Positions 17,080 to 27,036 are shown, numbered from the stretch's first letter. The stretch is 64,000 nt of DNA from Mangrovivirga cuniculi (GCF_005166025.1 NZ_CP028923.1:434001-498000), one strand, 5' to 3'. The notes: generated by a model from the sequence alone, not told the origin. Numbers and translations are program-made.

Positions 17080-17114
17080 TTATAATAAATAATCAGTAAG
17101 AAAATTATTACAAC

Positions 17115-17130
17115 TGTTCCACGTGAAACA
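17115..17130. other. parS-like centromere site 2
   Basis: TGTTCCACGTGAAACA, one base away from the common parS consensus. Intergenic, 55 bases after site 1 (start to start). Confidence 0.88.
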
Positions 17131-17141
17131 CTTAACAATAC

Positions 17142-17157
17142 TGTTCCACGTGGAACA
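17142..17157. other. parS-like centromere site 3
   Basis: TGTTCCACGTGGAACA, identical to site 1, 27 bases after site 2 (start to start) and 18 bases before the mnmG start codon. Confidence 0.85.
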
Positions 17158-17175
17158 ATTTAATTATAGAACTAT

Positions 17176-19040
17176 ATGTTTCAAGAGTACGATGTTATTG
17201 TAGTTGGTGGTGGTCATGCAGGTTGTGAAGCTGCTTATTGTGCTGCTAAGATGGGATCTAAAGTTTTATTAGCTACCATGAATATGAATACTATAGCGCA
17301 GATGTCATGTAATCCGGCTATGGGTGGTGTGGCTAAAGGACAAATAGTCCGAGAGATAGATGCTTTAGGTGGAATGTCAGGTATTGTATCTGACAAATCA
17401 ATGATCCAATTCAGGATGCTAAACATGTCTAAGGGTCCTGCAATGTGGTCTCCCAGAACACAAAATGATCGAATGCGGTTTGCGGAGGAATGGAGATTGG
17501 CATTAGAACGCAATACAAATGTTGACTTCTGGCAGGAGATGGTGACTGGCCTTGTTGTAAAAAACAATAAAGTTACCGGTATTCAAACTTCCCTGGGCTT
17601 AGAAATAGGAGCAAAAGCTGTCGTATTAACAAATGGAACATTCTTGAATGGCCTTATACATATAGGTGAAAAACAATTCGGAGGTGGAAGAGCAGGGGAA
17701 AGATCTGCAAAAGGTATTACAGAACAACTGGTATCTCTTGGTTTTGAATCTGGAAGAATGAAAACTGGTACACCTCCCAGAGTAGATGGTAGATCATTAG
17801 ATTATAATAAAATGACAGAACAGGAGGGAGATGAAAATCCTGGGAAGTTTTCTTTTAGTGACGAAACAAAACCACTAATTCAACAAAGATCATGTTACAT
17901 TACCTATACAAGTGAAGAAGTTCATGAAACATTGAGACAGGGTTTTGATCGATCTCCAATGTTTAATGGAAGAATACAGGGACTAGGACCGAGGTATTGT
18001 CCTTCCATTGAAGATAAAATAAATCGATTTGCGGAGAGAAACCGTCACCAGATATTTGTAGAACCAGAAGGATGGGACACTGTTGAAGTATACGTTAATG
18101 GTTTCAGTACATCTTTGCCTGAGGATATACAATACAACGCCCTAAAAAGATTGAAGGCTTCGAGAATGTTAAAATGTTTAGACCTGGCTATGCTATCGAA
18201 TATGATTTCTTCCAGCCAACACAATTAAAAAATACTCTGGAAACTAAAGGTGTTGAAAACCTTTATTTCGCAGGACAGATAAATGGTACTACTGGTTATG
18301 AAGAAGCAGCTTGTCAGGGATTAATGGCAGGTATAAATGCTCATAATAAAATCAATGATAAAGACCCTTTTATTCTATCAAGAGACGAAGCATACATTGG
18401 AGTACTAATTGATGACCTGATCAATAAAGGTACTGAAGAACCGTATCGTATGTTTACATCCAGAGCTGAATTCAGAATTCTTCTTCGTCAGGATAATGCA
18501 GATCTTCGACTGACTGACATAGGTTATAACCTCGGGCTGGCTGATGAAAAAAGGGTAGAAGCGGTTAACAATAAAAGAACAGATCTTAAACATTTACTTA
18601 ATGATCTGAATCAAAAAAAGGTTACCCCGAAAGAAGTTAATGAAACATTAACTGAAATGAATTCTGCAGGCCTTAAAGAAAAGCAAAGCCTGAGCCAACT
18701 TATAAAAAGACCAGAGCTCTCAATTAAAAAGGTTAAAGAATTGACTCCCGTAACGGATGAGTATCTTGGAAAATATCAAGACATCATTCTCGAGCAAGCA
18801 GAAATTCAGATCAAATACGATCATTATATTACCAAAGAAAAACAAATGGCCGAGAAGATGAAGAATATAGAAACTCATCGAATTCCTACAGCTTTTGATT
18901 ATGATAAATTATCAGCCCTCTCAGCTGAAGGTAGGGAGAAACTAAAAAAGATATCTCCTGAAACCATTGGCCAGGCTTCAAGGATTAGCGGGGTTAGCCC
19001 TTCTGACATTTCAATATTAATGGTTTATTTAGGTAAATAA
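17176..19040 (+). pseudogene. mnmG: MnmG (GidA) tRNA uridine-34 modification enzyme, frameshifted
   Basis: MnmG, with MnmE, builds the carboxymethylaminomethyl group at U34 of several tRNAs, using FAD. The first frame (17176-18228) starts with the FAD-binding VVVGGGHAGCEAAYCA and runs to FSTSLPEDIQYNALKR. The second frame (ending 19040) resumes with MFRPGYAIEYDFFQPTQL, FAGQINGTTGYEEAACQGL and the C-terminal tRNA-binding helices. The break lies at the A5 run 18144-18148. With six A the text reads ALKKIEGFENVKMFRPGYA, exactly as in the family, and gives 621 residues, the normal length. Sequencing error is the likeliest cause. Three parS-like sites lie immediately upstream. Confidence 0.92.
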
Positions 19041-19927
19041 TGAATAAGATAGAAATAAAAGATTGCCCCATCTGTGGGCATTCTTCTTTTATAGACATTT
19101 TTAAATGCAGAGATAATACAGTAAGCGGTGAACTTTTTCAGCTAGTAGAATGTAGAGACTGTGGGTTTAGATTTACTAGTCCAAGACCAGCAGATGAACA
19201 TTTAGGTGAGTATTATAAAAGTGATACCTATATTTCTCATTCAGATACTGATGAAGGACTAACGAATAAAGTATATAAAAGGGTGAGGGATTTCAGTCTC
19301 AAAATTAAATACAATCTTGTTCGTAAATACAGTAAAGACAAAAATGGAAACCTACTGGACGTCGGAGCAGGAACCGGATACTTCGTTAACTTCTGCAATA
19401 GAAATGGTATGCAAGCAGAGGGATTTGAGCCTGATTCAGATGCTCGAAATGTAGCAAAAACAACACATGGTATTACCTTAATTGACAACTGGGAAAAGAT
19501 AAATAAAAATTTTGATGTTATAACTATGTGGCATGTGTTGGAACATGTACCGGACTTGAAAAATCAATTTGAAAGGTTAAAAGCGATTCTTAAACTCAAT
19601 GGAATCCTGATTATTGCAGTACCCAACAGAGAAAGTTTTGATGAGAAATATTATAAAAGTGATTGGGCAGCATATGATGTTCCCAGGCATTTATACCATT
19701 TCAGAAAAAATGATTTAATAAAATTAGCATCAGATTTTAATATTAAATTCGTTGATGATAAACCGATGTGGTTTGATGCTCCCTATGTTTCTATCCTTAG
19801 TGAAAAACATAAGAAATCATATATGGCAACAATCAAAGGAAGTATCTTTGGCATGATATCTAATTTAGCCTCATTATTTACAAACCAGCAATCCAGTAAA
19901 ATATATATTTTTAGAAATGGGAAATAA
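19040..19927 (+). CDS. Class I SAM-dependent methyltransferase with N-terminal zinc ribbon
   Basis: 295 residues. A zinc-ribbon-like start has C9xxC12 (CPICG) and C38xxC41 (CRDCGFRFTSPRP). The Rossmann methyltransferase domain follows, with motif I LLDVGAGTGYF near 110-120, then VITMWHVLEHVPD near 170 and LKLNGILIIAVPN. This architecture is common among methyltransferases acting on small molecules, sugars or lipid-linked glycans. The true substrate is unknown. Its ATG shares a base with the mnmG stop, and the next lipoprotein gene overlaps its end by 11 bases, so it belongs to the mnmG transcription unit. Confidence 0.85.
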   Translation: MNKIEIKDCPICGHSSFIDIFKCRDNTVSGELFQLVECRDCGFRFTSPRPADEHLGEYYKSDTYISHSDTDEGLTNKVYKRVRDFSLKIKYNLVRKYSKDKNGNLLDVGAGTGYFVNFCNRNGMQAEGFEPDSDARNVAKTTHGITLIDNWEKINKNFDVITMWHVLEHVPDLKNQFERLKAILKLNGILIIAVPNRESFDEKYYKSDWAAYDVPRHLYHFRKNDLIKLASDFNIKFVDDKPMWFDAPYVSILSEKHKKSYMATIKGSIFGMISNLASLFTNQQSSKIYIFRNGK

Positions 19928-21626
19928 ATACTTTTTAATATTCATCTTTATATTAATAATTTCCTTATTTGGAAATTCTTGTGCCAACCAGGTTCCTCCA
20001 ACTGGTGGACCTAAAGATACAATTCCCCCTGAGTTGGTTAATATATATCCCGATGATCAATCAACCAATGTAACTCCGAATGAAATAATTTTAGAGTTCA
20101 ATGAAGATATTAAGGCAAATAAAATAAAAGAAGAACTAATAATAAGTCCCAGGATTGAAGACTATACATACAGTGTAAAAAGAAACAAACTTACTATTAC
20201 TATTAATGATGAGCTTGATTCCAATACAACTTATACACTAAATTTCCGCGAGGCAATTGGAGATCTTAATGAAGATAATAGTCCGGAAAATTTATATCTG
20301 GCATTTAGTACCGGATCATATATTGACTCTCTTTCCATCGGTGGAAAAATAAAAGATCTATTCACAGGGGAACCTTCAAAACAAGCTATTGTAGGATTAT
20401 ATATTCCAAACGATACTGCAGATTTTAGAGAGGTTAAACCAAGATATGTTATAGAAACAAATGATTCAGGTTTATATAAATTTACAAATATTAAAAATGG
20501 AAGATATCTTCTGAGAGCTATAAAAGATCAAAATAGAAATCTCTTGCTCGAATCAAATTCCGAATCGTTTGCCTTTATACCAGATACCCTGGAATTAAAT
20601 TCTTCTTTACAGCAGGTAAATATGGATATGATAAAAATCAATATCCAGGATATTAAATTAAACAATTCTAGACCTGACGGTTTAAATTTTGCTGTTAATT
20701 ATAATAAAGGAATAAGTGTTGAAAAACTACAATCTATAAATGATAAAGAAATACCTGCATTCAATCTTTCTTCGAATAATAAAAAAGTAATATTCTATCC
20801 TGATACTACGATGATCGATAGTATCCATACAGTAATTACAGTATCCGATTCTATTGATAATACAGCGACAGATACTATATGGATTAAACGCAGACCATCG
20901 AGGAGAGGGAGCGAAGAGTTTACTACAAAAATTAATTCTGATAGAAAATTAGTATTAAATAATACTGTTTACTCAGAAATAATATCTAACAAACCCATAA
21001 TTAAAATAATAAAAGATAGTTTAAAGCTATATTTAGATACAGTTTTGATAGATGAGGATAATTACCAGATAAATACTTCACTTATCAACGAATATAAAAC
21101 TATTGCAGCCACTACTATATTATTTAATGATACCTCCTTCGTTTATGATATTATTAGAAATGATTCATTGAATAAAATCAACAGAAACAAAATCATTCTT
21201 AATTATAGTACCGCTTCATTTATATCAGTAAGAAATGATTCATCTCAAAGTTTAAATCAAAGTTTCACATTTCCAGACAGGGATAAGTATGCGATCCTTT
21301 CTGGAGCAATTGAAAATCTTACTTCCGGAGCAATCATTCAACTTCAAAAAAATAATAATGTCGTCTATGAGAAATACGTCACTGAAGAAAATCCGGAGTA
21401 TCGATTTGATTTTGTGGAGCCCGGTGATTATAAAATGAGAATAATTGTCGATCAAAATAATAACAGACAACATGATATAGGAAACATCTTAAAAGGAATA
21501 CTCCCGGAACCAATAATTAATAATGTAAAGCAATTCAATCTGAGAGAAAAGTGGGAATATACGGGGGAGAATTTTGATATGGATATCCTGTTGACAAGTG
21601 AGTCATCAAATGTGGATAAAGGTTAA
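19917..21626 (+). CDS. Ig-like (Big_5/SbsA-type) domain lipoprotein
   Basis: 569 residues. Signal peptide with lipobox FGNSC and lipidated C22. It is followed by the hallmark NQVPPTGGPKDTIPPELVNIYPDDQSTNV, the start of a bacterial Ig-like Big_5 domain that Bacteroidota place at the N-terminus of a conserved envelope lipoprotein. A second beta domain resembling a carboxypeptidase-regulatory fold (SGLYKFTNIKNGRYLLRAIKDQNRN) lies near residue 185, and a similar one (PGDYKMRIIVDQNNNRQHD) near the C-terminus. Location should be the outer membrane or periplasmic face. Function is unknown. A perfect DnaA box lies at 21611-21619 within its last codons. Confidence 0.8.
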   Translation: MGNKYFLIFIFILIISLFGNSCANQVPPTGGPKDTIPPELVNIYPDDQSTNVTPNEIILEFNEDIKANKIKEELIISPRIEDYTYSVKRNKLTITINDELDSNTTYTLNFREAIGDLNEDNSPENLYLAFSTGSYIDSLSIGGKIKDLFTGEPSKQAIVGLYIPNDTADFREVKPRYVIETNDSGLYKFTNIKNGRYLLRAIKDQNRNLLLESNSESFAFIPDTLELNSSLQQVNMDMIKINIQDIKLNNSRPDGLNFAVNYNKGISVEKLQSINDKEIPAFNLSSNNKKVIFYPDTTMIDSIHTVITVSDSIDNTATDTIWIKRRPSRRGSEEFTTKINSDRKLVLNNTVYSEIISNKPIIKIIKDSLKLYLDTVLIDEDNYQINTSLINEYKTIAATTILFNDTSFVYDIIRNDSLNKINRNKIILNYSTASFISVRNDSSQSLNQSFTFPDRDKYAILSGAIENLTSGAIIQLQKNNNVVYEKYVTEENPEYRFDFVEPGDYKMRIIVDQNNNRQHDIGNILKGILPEPIINNVKQFNLREKWEYTGENFDMDILLTSESSNVDKG

Positions 21627-21748
21627 TAACTTATCGAGGTATTCAACATCAACAATAAAATAAAAGTTATCCCTAAAAACAGGACCTCAATCCACAGACA
21701 TATGTTGGGAAGAGTTATATACAAATAGCTAAAAAACTATATCAACAT

Positions 21749-21827
21749 AAGTGGATAACTTTTTCCGGTAATCGAATCCGGGGTGTTTAAATAAAGAAAT
21801 AAATAAAAGAGGGAAGTGGATAACTTT
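21749..21827. repeat. Direct repeat pair containing DnaA-box-like sequence
   Basis: The 14-mer AAGTGGATAACTTT occurs at 21749-21762 and again at 21814-21827, 65 bases apart. Each copy contains AGTGGATAA, one base from a consensus DnaA box, in the same orientation. Confidence 0.8.
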
Positions 21828-21878
21828 GTAGAGAAAAATTAAGTAAATTAATAGGAGGTAGTTTTCCACAAATCCACA

Positions 21879-21930
21879 GTATAATAGTTTTTAATAATCT
21901 TTTTTTAAATAATATATATTAATATATATA
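21879..21930. other. Candidate DNA unwinding element
   Basis: A 52-base stretch with only three G or C residues, including T7, A-tract and alternating TA segments (AATATATATTAATATATATA). It sits directly after the last DnaA-box-like 9-mers and before the ribosome binding site of the TPR gene. An AT-rich tract flanking DnaA boxes is the expected layout of an unwinding element. Confidence 0.6.
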
Positions 21931-21944
21931 GGGGAGTTGAATTT

Positions 21945-23789
21945 GTGAATAAGTTAAAAAACATCATTTTCTATTCAGTTTTATTATTCTTTATTCCGGT
22001 AATAATAATTGGACAAGACCGCGACAGGATTGCGCTTGCCGATTCATATTATAAGGAAGGATCTGTTGATAAAGCTTTAACGATTTATAGAGATCTTTCC
22101 GGATCCCGGCTTAACACATCACTTATCCACAAAAATTATTTTGATATTTTATTAAATAAAGCCCTTTATGACGAGGCACAAGTTCATCTCGATAAACTGA
22201 TCAAACACAATCCTGATAATATTTTTTATCAAATCGATCAGGGCATTCTATATAAGTACATGAATAAAGATAGAAAGCTGGAAGACCATATGGATATGTT
22301 GGTAAATCGCATTGCATACAATCCATCACAAGTTCAGATGGCTGCACATTATATGGTAAGAAATGACCTTTCTGATTATGCAGTAAAATCATATTTAAAA
22401 ACGAGAGATGTAACCGGAAAAGCAGATATGTATGCAATAGATCTTGCTAACATATATCGTATTTTGAATAGAAAAGACGAAATGGTCAATGAGTTTCTAC
22501 TTTTCGCAGAGCAAAATCCCCAGAATATATCTTACATTAAAAGAGTCTTTCAGGTATATCTTACAGAAGATGATTTTCCCAGTTTGAAACAATTGTTGAT
22601 CGAAAGGATTCAAAAAGAACCTAATAATTATCTTTATAACGATCTGCTGGTTTGGGTTCATATTCAGATGAATGATTTCTTTGGTGCTTACATCCAGGCG
22701 AGGGCATTTGATAAGAGAAGAGGAGCTAAAGGTCAAATAGTATTAAACCTTGGAAATACTGCGCGAGCAAATAAGGAATATGAGATAGCTGAGAGGAGCT
22801 ATCAGTATGTAATGGAGCAATACCCTGACAAGGATCATTCGAACTACGTGATAGCCAAGAAAAGCCTCATAGAGGTGAAGCAGGAAATAGTCATTAACAC
22901 CTATCCAATTGATAGTGTCAGAATCAAAGATCTTATCACAGCTTATTCTGAATTGAAGGAGGAGATTGGAATTAATAATTATGTACTCGAGGGCCTAAAA
23001 AATAAAGCATATTTACAGGCTTTTTATATGGGAAATGTGGAAGAAGCTGTAGAAACATTAAAGTTTGTAATTAATTATCCAGGTGTAAAAAAAGAACTTC
23101 GGGATGAAGCTAAATTAGATTTGGGTGATATCTACCTGTTAAAGAGGGAACCCTGGGAAGCTACCTTGCTATATGGACAGGTGGATAAGGCAAATAAGGA
23201 AAGTGATATAGGGTTCAGGGCAAAATTGAGAAATGCGAAATTATGGTATTACAGTGGTGATTTTAATTTAGCAAAATCACAGCTTGATGTTTTAAAAGAA
23301 GCAACTTCCAGAATCATATCGAATGATGCAATGGAATTGAGTTTGCTTATACAGGATAATCTTGCCTATGATACTTCTTCAGTTGCACTGCAGCGATTTG
23401 CAAAAGCTGATCTTTATATTTTTCGAGGCCAGTTAGATAGTGCAGAAAGTATTTATAATGAAATAATTAATAAATATCCTGAAGATCCAATAATTGATGA
23501 AGCCCATTATCAACTAGGAAGGATTTATAAGTTAACCAACCGATACGAAAAAGCAATTAATGAATTTAATATCGTCATTGAAAATTATTCTTTTGATATA
23601 AAAGGTGATAATGCCCTTTATGAAAAGGGAATTTTGCTTGAAGAAAAAATTGGAAATGTTGATGAAGCAGTAATAATCTATCTTGAGTTTTTAAAAAAAT
23701 ATCCGGCAAGTGTTTATTCGACAGATGTACGGAGGAGATTGCGACTTTTAAGAGAAGGAGATCAGAGTTCAGATTCAGGATCTATTTAA
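21945..23789 (+). CDS. Secreted tetratricopeptide repeat protein
   Basis: 614 residues. N-terminal signal peptide (hydrophobic IIFYSVLLFFIPVIIIG, cleavage near residue 24). The rest is helical repeats of TPR type, clearest at the N-terminus (ADSYYKEGSVDKALTIYRDL) and C-terminus (EAHYQLGRIYKLTNRYEKAINEFNIVI; NALYEKGILLEEKIGNVDEAVIIYLEFL). The protein probably acts as a periplasmic scaffold. The start is GTG, supported by an unusually strong Shine-Dalgarno-like GGGGAG at 21931-21936. A perfect DnaA box lies in its codons at 22123-22131. Followed by a hairpin terminator shared with rho. Confidence 0.8.
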   Translation: MNKLKNIIFYSVLLFFIPVIIIGQDRDRIALADSYYKEGSVDKALTIYRDLSGSRLNTSLIHKNYFDILLNKALYDEAQVHLDKLIKHNPDNIFYQIDQGILYKYMNKDRKLEDHMDMLVNRIAYNPSQVQMAAHYMVRNDLSDYAVKSYLKTRDVTGKADMYAIDLANIYRILNRKDEMVNEFLLFAEQNPQNISYIKRVFQVYLTEDDFPSLKQLLIERIQKEPNNYLYNDLLVWVHIQMNDFFGAYIQARAFDKRRGAKGQIVLNLGNTARANKEYEIAERSYQYVMEQYPDKDHSNYVIAKKSLIEVKQEIVINTYPIDSVRIKDLITAYSELKEEIGINNYVLEGLKNKAYLQAFYMGNVEEAVETLKFVINYPGVKKELRDEAKLDLGDIYLLKREPWEATLLYGQVDKANKESDIGFRAKLRNAKLWYYSGDFNLAKSQLDVLKEATSRIISNDAMELSLLIQDNLAYDTSSVALQRFAKADLYIFRGQLDSAESIYNEIINKYPEDPIIDEAHYQLGRIYKLTNRYEKAINEFNIVIENYSFDIKGDNALYEKGILLEEKIGNVDEAVIIYLEFLKKYPASVYSTDVRRRLRLLREGDQSSDSGSI

Positions 23790-23797
23790 AATAAAAA

Positions 23798-23826
23798 AAG
23801 GCCGGTTAATCACCGGCCTTCTTGTT
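23798..23826. terminator. Bidirectional hairpin terminator
   Basis: Nine-base-pair stem AAGGCCGGT / ACCGGCCTT with loop TAATC. An A7 run lies on the left, which is a T-run for the minus-strand rho gene, and a short T-containing tail lies on the right. It separates the convergent TPR and rho genes. Confidence 0.85.
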
Positions 23827-23844
23827 TATATTTTTTATAAGTAA

Positions 23845-25530
23845 TTATCCGTTCATTGAAAGAAGGAATTCTTCATTACTTATCGTACCTCTCATTTTAC
23901 TTAAAAGGAAATCTATCGCTTCATTAGAATTCATGTCTGACATGTATTTTCTAAGTATCCAAATTCTTTGAAGTTCTTCTCTATCGATCAACAGATCTTC
24001 CTTACGAGTACCCGATGCCATTACATCAACAGCAGGATAGACACGTTTATTAGATAATTTTCTGTCGAGCTGAAGTTCCATGTTACCGGTTCCTTTGAAT
24101 TCTTCAAAGATGACTTCATCCATTTTCGATCCGGTGTCGATTAATGCTGTAGCAATTATTGTTAAGCTACCACCATTTTCAACATTACGGGCTGCACCAA
24201 AAAATCTCTTAGGTTTGTGAAGAGCATTGGCATCAACACCACCAGATAATATTTTTCCTGAACTAGGAACTACAGTATTGTATGCCCTTGCCAGCCTGGT
24301 AATAGAATCTAACAGAATCACAACATCGTGACCTGATTCAACCAGCCTTTTTGCTTTTTCCAGAACCATGCTCGATACTTTTACATGACGTTCTGCTTGC
24401 TCGTCAAAGGTTGAAGAAATTACTTCGCCATTAACGCTACGAGCCATGTCGGTAACTTCTTCCGGACGCTCATCAATAAGTAAGATCATCAGGTAGCATT
24501 CCGGATGATTTTCTGCAATAGCGTTGGCAATTTGTTTAAGAAGAACAGTTTTACCGGTTTTCGGTTGAGCAACGATCATTCCACGCTGACCCTTACCGAT
24601 AGGCGCAAACATATCTAAAATTCTAACACTGTAATTATCCGGACGAGTACTTAGTTTAAGTCTTTCTTCAGGAAATAACGGAGTTAGATATTCGAAAGGA
24701 ATTCTATCCCTGATTTCTTCAGTGGTTTTTCCATTGACAGTTTCAACTCTCAATAGGGCAAAATATTTTTCACCTTCTTTTGGAGGTCTGATCTGACCAC
24801 GAACGGTATCTCCGGTCTTAAGACCAAAAAGTTTAATTTGAGAAGGTGAAACATAAATGTCATCCGGGCTGGCCAGATAATTATAATCAGATGATCTTAA
24901 GAAGCCGTATCCATCCTGCATGATTTCAAGAACGCCTTCATTAATGATAACGCCTTCAAATTCTTTCACGCTGAATGCTTCAGAACCATTTGATTTTTGA
25001 TTACTTCTTCGTCCCTGGCTTTTGTTTTCTCTACTATCTCTATTATCCCTGCTATCTCCTCGGTCTCTACCTTTGGAACTAGTATCTTTATTGTAAAATT
25101 CTTTAGATGAACTTTTAGAGTCGGAATGTTTTTTTGATCCGCTGTCAGATAATTTTTTCTTATCATTGTCAAATTTTGTGATGCTTTCGTCTACTTTCAT
25201 TTCAAAATCTTCCAGATTTTCTTCAGCAGATTTTTCGCCGGAACTTTCTTTCTTGTTACTCGTGGCTACGGGTTGCTTAGTTACGTTTGCTCTTTTAATA
25301 CGCGTTCTCGGTCTTTTGCTAGGTTTTTCCTGATCTTTGGATGGGCTACTGTCTTCAGATTTGTCTTTCTTCGAAGCTTTTGAAGGATTTACAGCTTGCT
25401 CATCAAGAATGGCGTAGATAAGATCTTTTTTGTTTAACTTTTTAAAACCCTTAATCTCGAGTTTTTCTGCAATTTCCTTCAATTCTGAAAGAAGTTTCAA
25501 TTGCAATTCTTCAATGTTGTACATATACAT
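23845..25530 (-). CDS. rho: Transcription termination factor Rho
   Basis: 561 residues. Rho_N domain at residues 5-45 ([30 protein letters not shown]). A long low-complexity segment follows, about residues 48-185, rich in Ser, Lys, Asp, Glu and Arg, which should be disordered. Then come the RNA-binding cold-shock-like domain ([21 protein letters not shown]) and the RecA-type motor (Walker [40 protein letters not shown]). Rho is a hexameric RNA helicase that ends transcripts. Such inserts are known in Bacteroidota Rho. The annotated MYMYN may begin at the second ATG. The gap of 235 bases to serS shows no clear gene. Confidence 0.95.
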   Translation of the reverse strand: MYMYNIEELQLKLLSELKEIAEKLEIKGFKKLNKKDLIYAILDEQAVNPSKASKKDKSEDSSPSKDQEKPSKRPRTRIKRANVTKQPVATSNKKESSGEKSAEENLEDFEMKVDESITKFDNDKKKLSDSGSKKHSDSKSSSKEFYNKDTSSKGRDRGDSRDNRDSRENKSQGRRSNQKSNGSEAFSVKEFEGVIINEGVLEIMQDGYGFLRSSDYNYLASPDDIYVSPSQIKLFGLKTGDTVRGQIRPPKEGEKYFALLRVETVNGKTTEEIRDRIPFEYLTPLFPEERLKLSTRPDNYSVRILDMFAPIGKGQRGMIVAQPKTGKTVLLKQIANAIAENHPECYLMILLIDERPEEVTDMARSVNGEVISSTFDEQAERHVKVSSMVLEKAKRLVESGHDVVILLDSITRLARAYNTVVPSSGKILSGGVDANALHKPKRFFGAARNVENGGSLTIIATALIDTGSKMDEVIFEEFKGTGNMELQLDRKLSNKRVYPAVDVMASGTRKEDLLIDREELQRIWILRKYMSDMNSNEAIDFLLSKMRGTISNEEFLLSMNG

Positions 25531-25765
25531 TAATAAAACAGGAGTGTTTAAGATGATTATTTAAAAATAACCAATAGGTAAATTTGATTTATTGAAATTT
25601 AGATGTGATACTGGGCAACAGATGTGCCACCCGTGTATTGCAATATTATACTAAGCTCTTGGCTTTAACAAATTATTTTAAGTTTAATTTAATAAAATTA
25701 AATCTGTTTTCCTACGATATAAAAAATGGTTTAATTTTAGGCGGAAATTTAAATAGGAATATAAA

Positions 25766-27036
25766 ATGTTAGAAATACAGCGGGTACAACAAAATAAATC
25801 TGATGCGATTGCCGGATTAAAAAAGAGGGGAATCAATAATGCAGAAGAATTACTTGACCAGGTTATAGCGCTAGATCAAAAGCGAAAAGATACCCAGACT
25901 AAATTGGATAGTATATTAAGTGAGTCTAAAACCTTGGCTAAAGATATAGGACGCTTGATGAAAGAAGGCAAAAAGGATGAAGCCAATGCAATAAAAGAAA
26001 AAACTTCCGCTTTGAAAGAAGAAAGCAAAAATTTAGCTGAAGATCAAAAAACAGTAGAAAATGACTTGATCAAGGCTTTATATGATATTCCTAATGTACC
26101 TCATAAAAGTGTACCCGCAGGAAATAGTGAAGAGGATAATGAGGAAATACGAAGTTGGGGTACAATTCCTGAACTTCATGAAAATAATAAACCACACTGG
26201 GAACTAATTAAAGAGTATGATATAATAGATTTTGATCTTGGAGTTAAGATAACCGGTGCGGGATTCCCTGTTTATAAAGGAAAAGGATCTCGATTACTTA
26301 GAGCAATGGTCAATTTTTTTCTGGATGAAGCGGCAGAAGCTGGTTATACAGAAGTTCAACCTCCATTGGTGATTAATGAAGCAAGTGGAATAGGAACAGG
26401 TCAGCTTCCTGACAAAGAAGGACAGATGTACCACATTACTGAAGATGATTTATATTTAATTCCTACAGCTGAAGTTCCAATTACAAATATGTATCGGGAC
26501 GTGATAATAAAGCCGGTAGATCTTCCTGTTAAAAATGTTGGTTATACGCCTTGTTTCAGAAGAGAAGCCGGATCATGGGGTGCTCATGTTAGAGGATTAA
26601 ACAGATTACACCAATTTGATAAAGTTGAAATTGTTCAGATAACTAAACCTGAAGATTCGTATTCGACTTTAGAAAAAATGTGCGAACACGTTGAGGGGTT
26701 ATTGAAAAAACTGGAGCTTCCTTATAGAGTGTTAAGACTTTGTGCCGGTGATTTAGGATTTACTTCTGCCTTAACATTTGATATGGAAGTATACAGCGCT
26801 GCACAAAAAGATGGTTGGAAGTAAGTTCAGTCAGTAATTTCGAAACGTACCAGGCGAATAGGTTAAAGTTGAGATATAAAAATGAAAATAATAAAACTCA
26901 ACTACTTCACACTTTAAATGGAAGTGCCCTCGCATTACCGAGAATTCTTGCTGCGGTAATGGAAAATAACCAGGATGAAAAAGGTATAAAAATACCCGAT
27001 GTTCTACAAAAGTACACCGGGTTTGACAGGATCTAA
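25766..27036 (+). pseudogene. serS: Seryl-tRNA synthetase, frameshifted
   Basis: Class II synthetase charging tRNA-Ser. The N-terminal tRNA-binding coiled coil spans residues 1-110. The catalytic core shows motif 2 FRREAGSWGAHVRGLNRLHQF, and the first frame stops at 26824 just after SAAQKDGWK. The second frame (to 27036) supplies EVSSVSNFETYQANRLKLRYK and motif 3 HTLNGSALALPRILAAVMEN. The break is at the A5 run 26805-26809. With six A the text becomes AAQKRWLEVSSVSNF, the family sequence, giving 423 residues, normal length. serS is essential, so an error in the sequence is far more likely than a true loss. Confidence 0.93.

Larger units (their letters stand above)
21611..22131. other. Candidate chromosomal replication origin (oriC) region
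   Basis: The 318-base gap between the Ig-like lipoprotein and the TPR gene is densely packed with DnaA-box-like 9-mers. Perfect boxes are TGTGGATAA at 21611-21619 (minus) and TTATCCACA at 22123-22131 (plus, inside the TPR gene). One-mismatch boxes are AGTGGATAA at 21750-21758 and 21815-21823 and TTTTCCACA at 21862-21870. Weaker ones are CAATCCACA at 21688-21696 and AAATCCACA at 21870-21878. A stretch of almost pure A/T follows at 21879-21930. Three parS-like sites and mnmG (gidA), classic origin neighbours, lie about 4.5 kb upstream. dnaA itself is not in the window, which is common for Bacteroidota. Confidence 0.75.

Noticed and set aside
18174-19040. Separate gene for the C-terminal half of MnmG
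   Set aside because: The sequence is the natural continuation of MnmG, so it is one gene with a frameshift.
21759-21782. TCGAATCCGG near the candidate origin as a tRNA T-arm
   Set aside because: No acceptor stem or anticodon arm can be folded around it. No tRNA gene was found in the window.
18144-26809. Programmed frameshifting as a regulatory device for mnmG and serS
   Set aside because: Four further genes carry the same type of single-base homopolymer loss in different sequence contexts, which points to sequence error instead.
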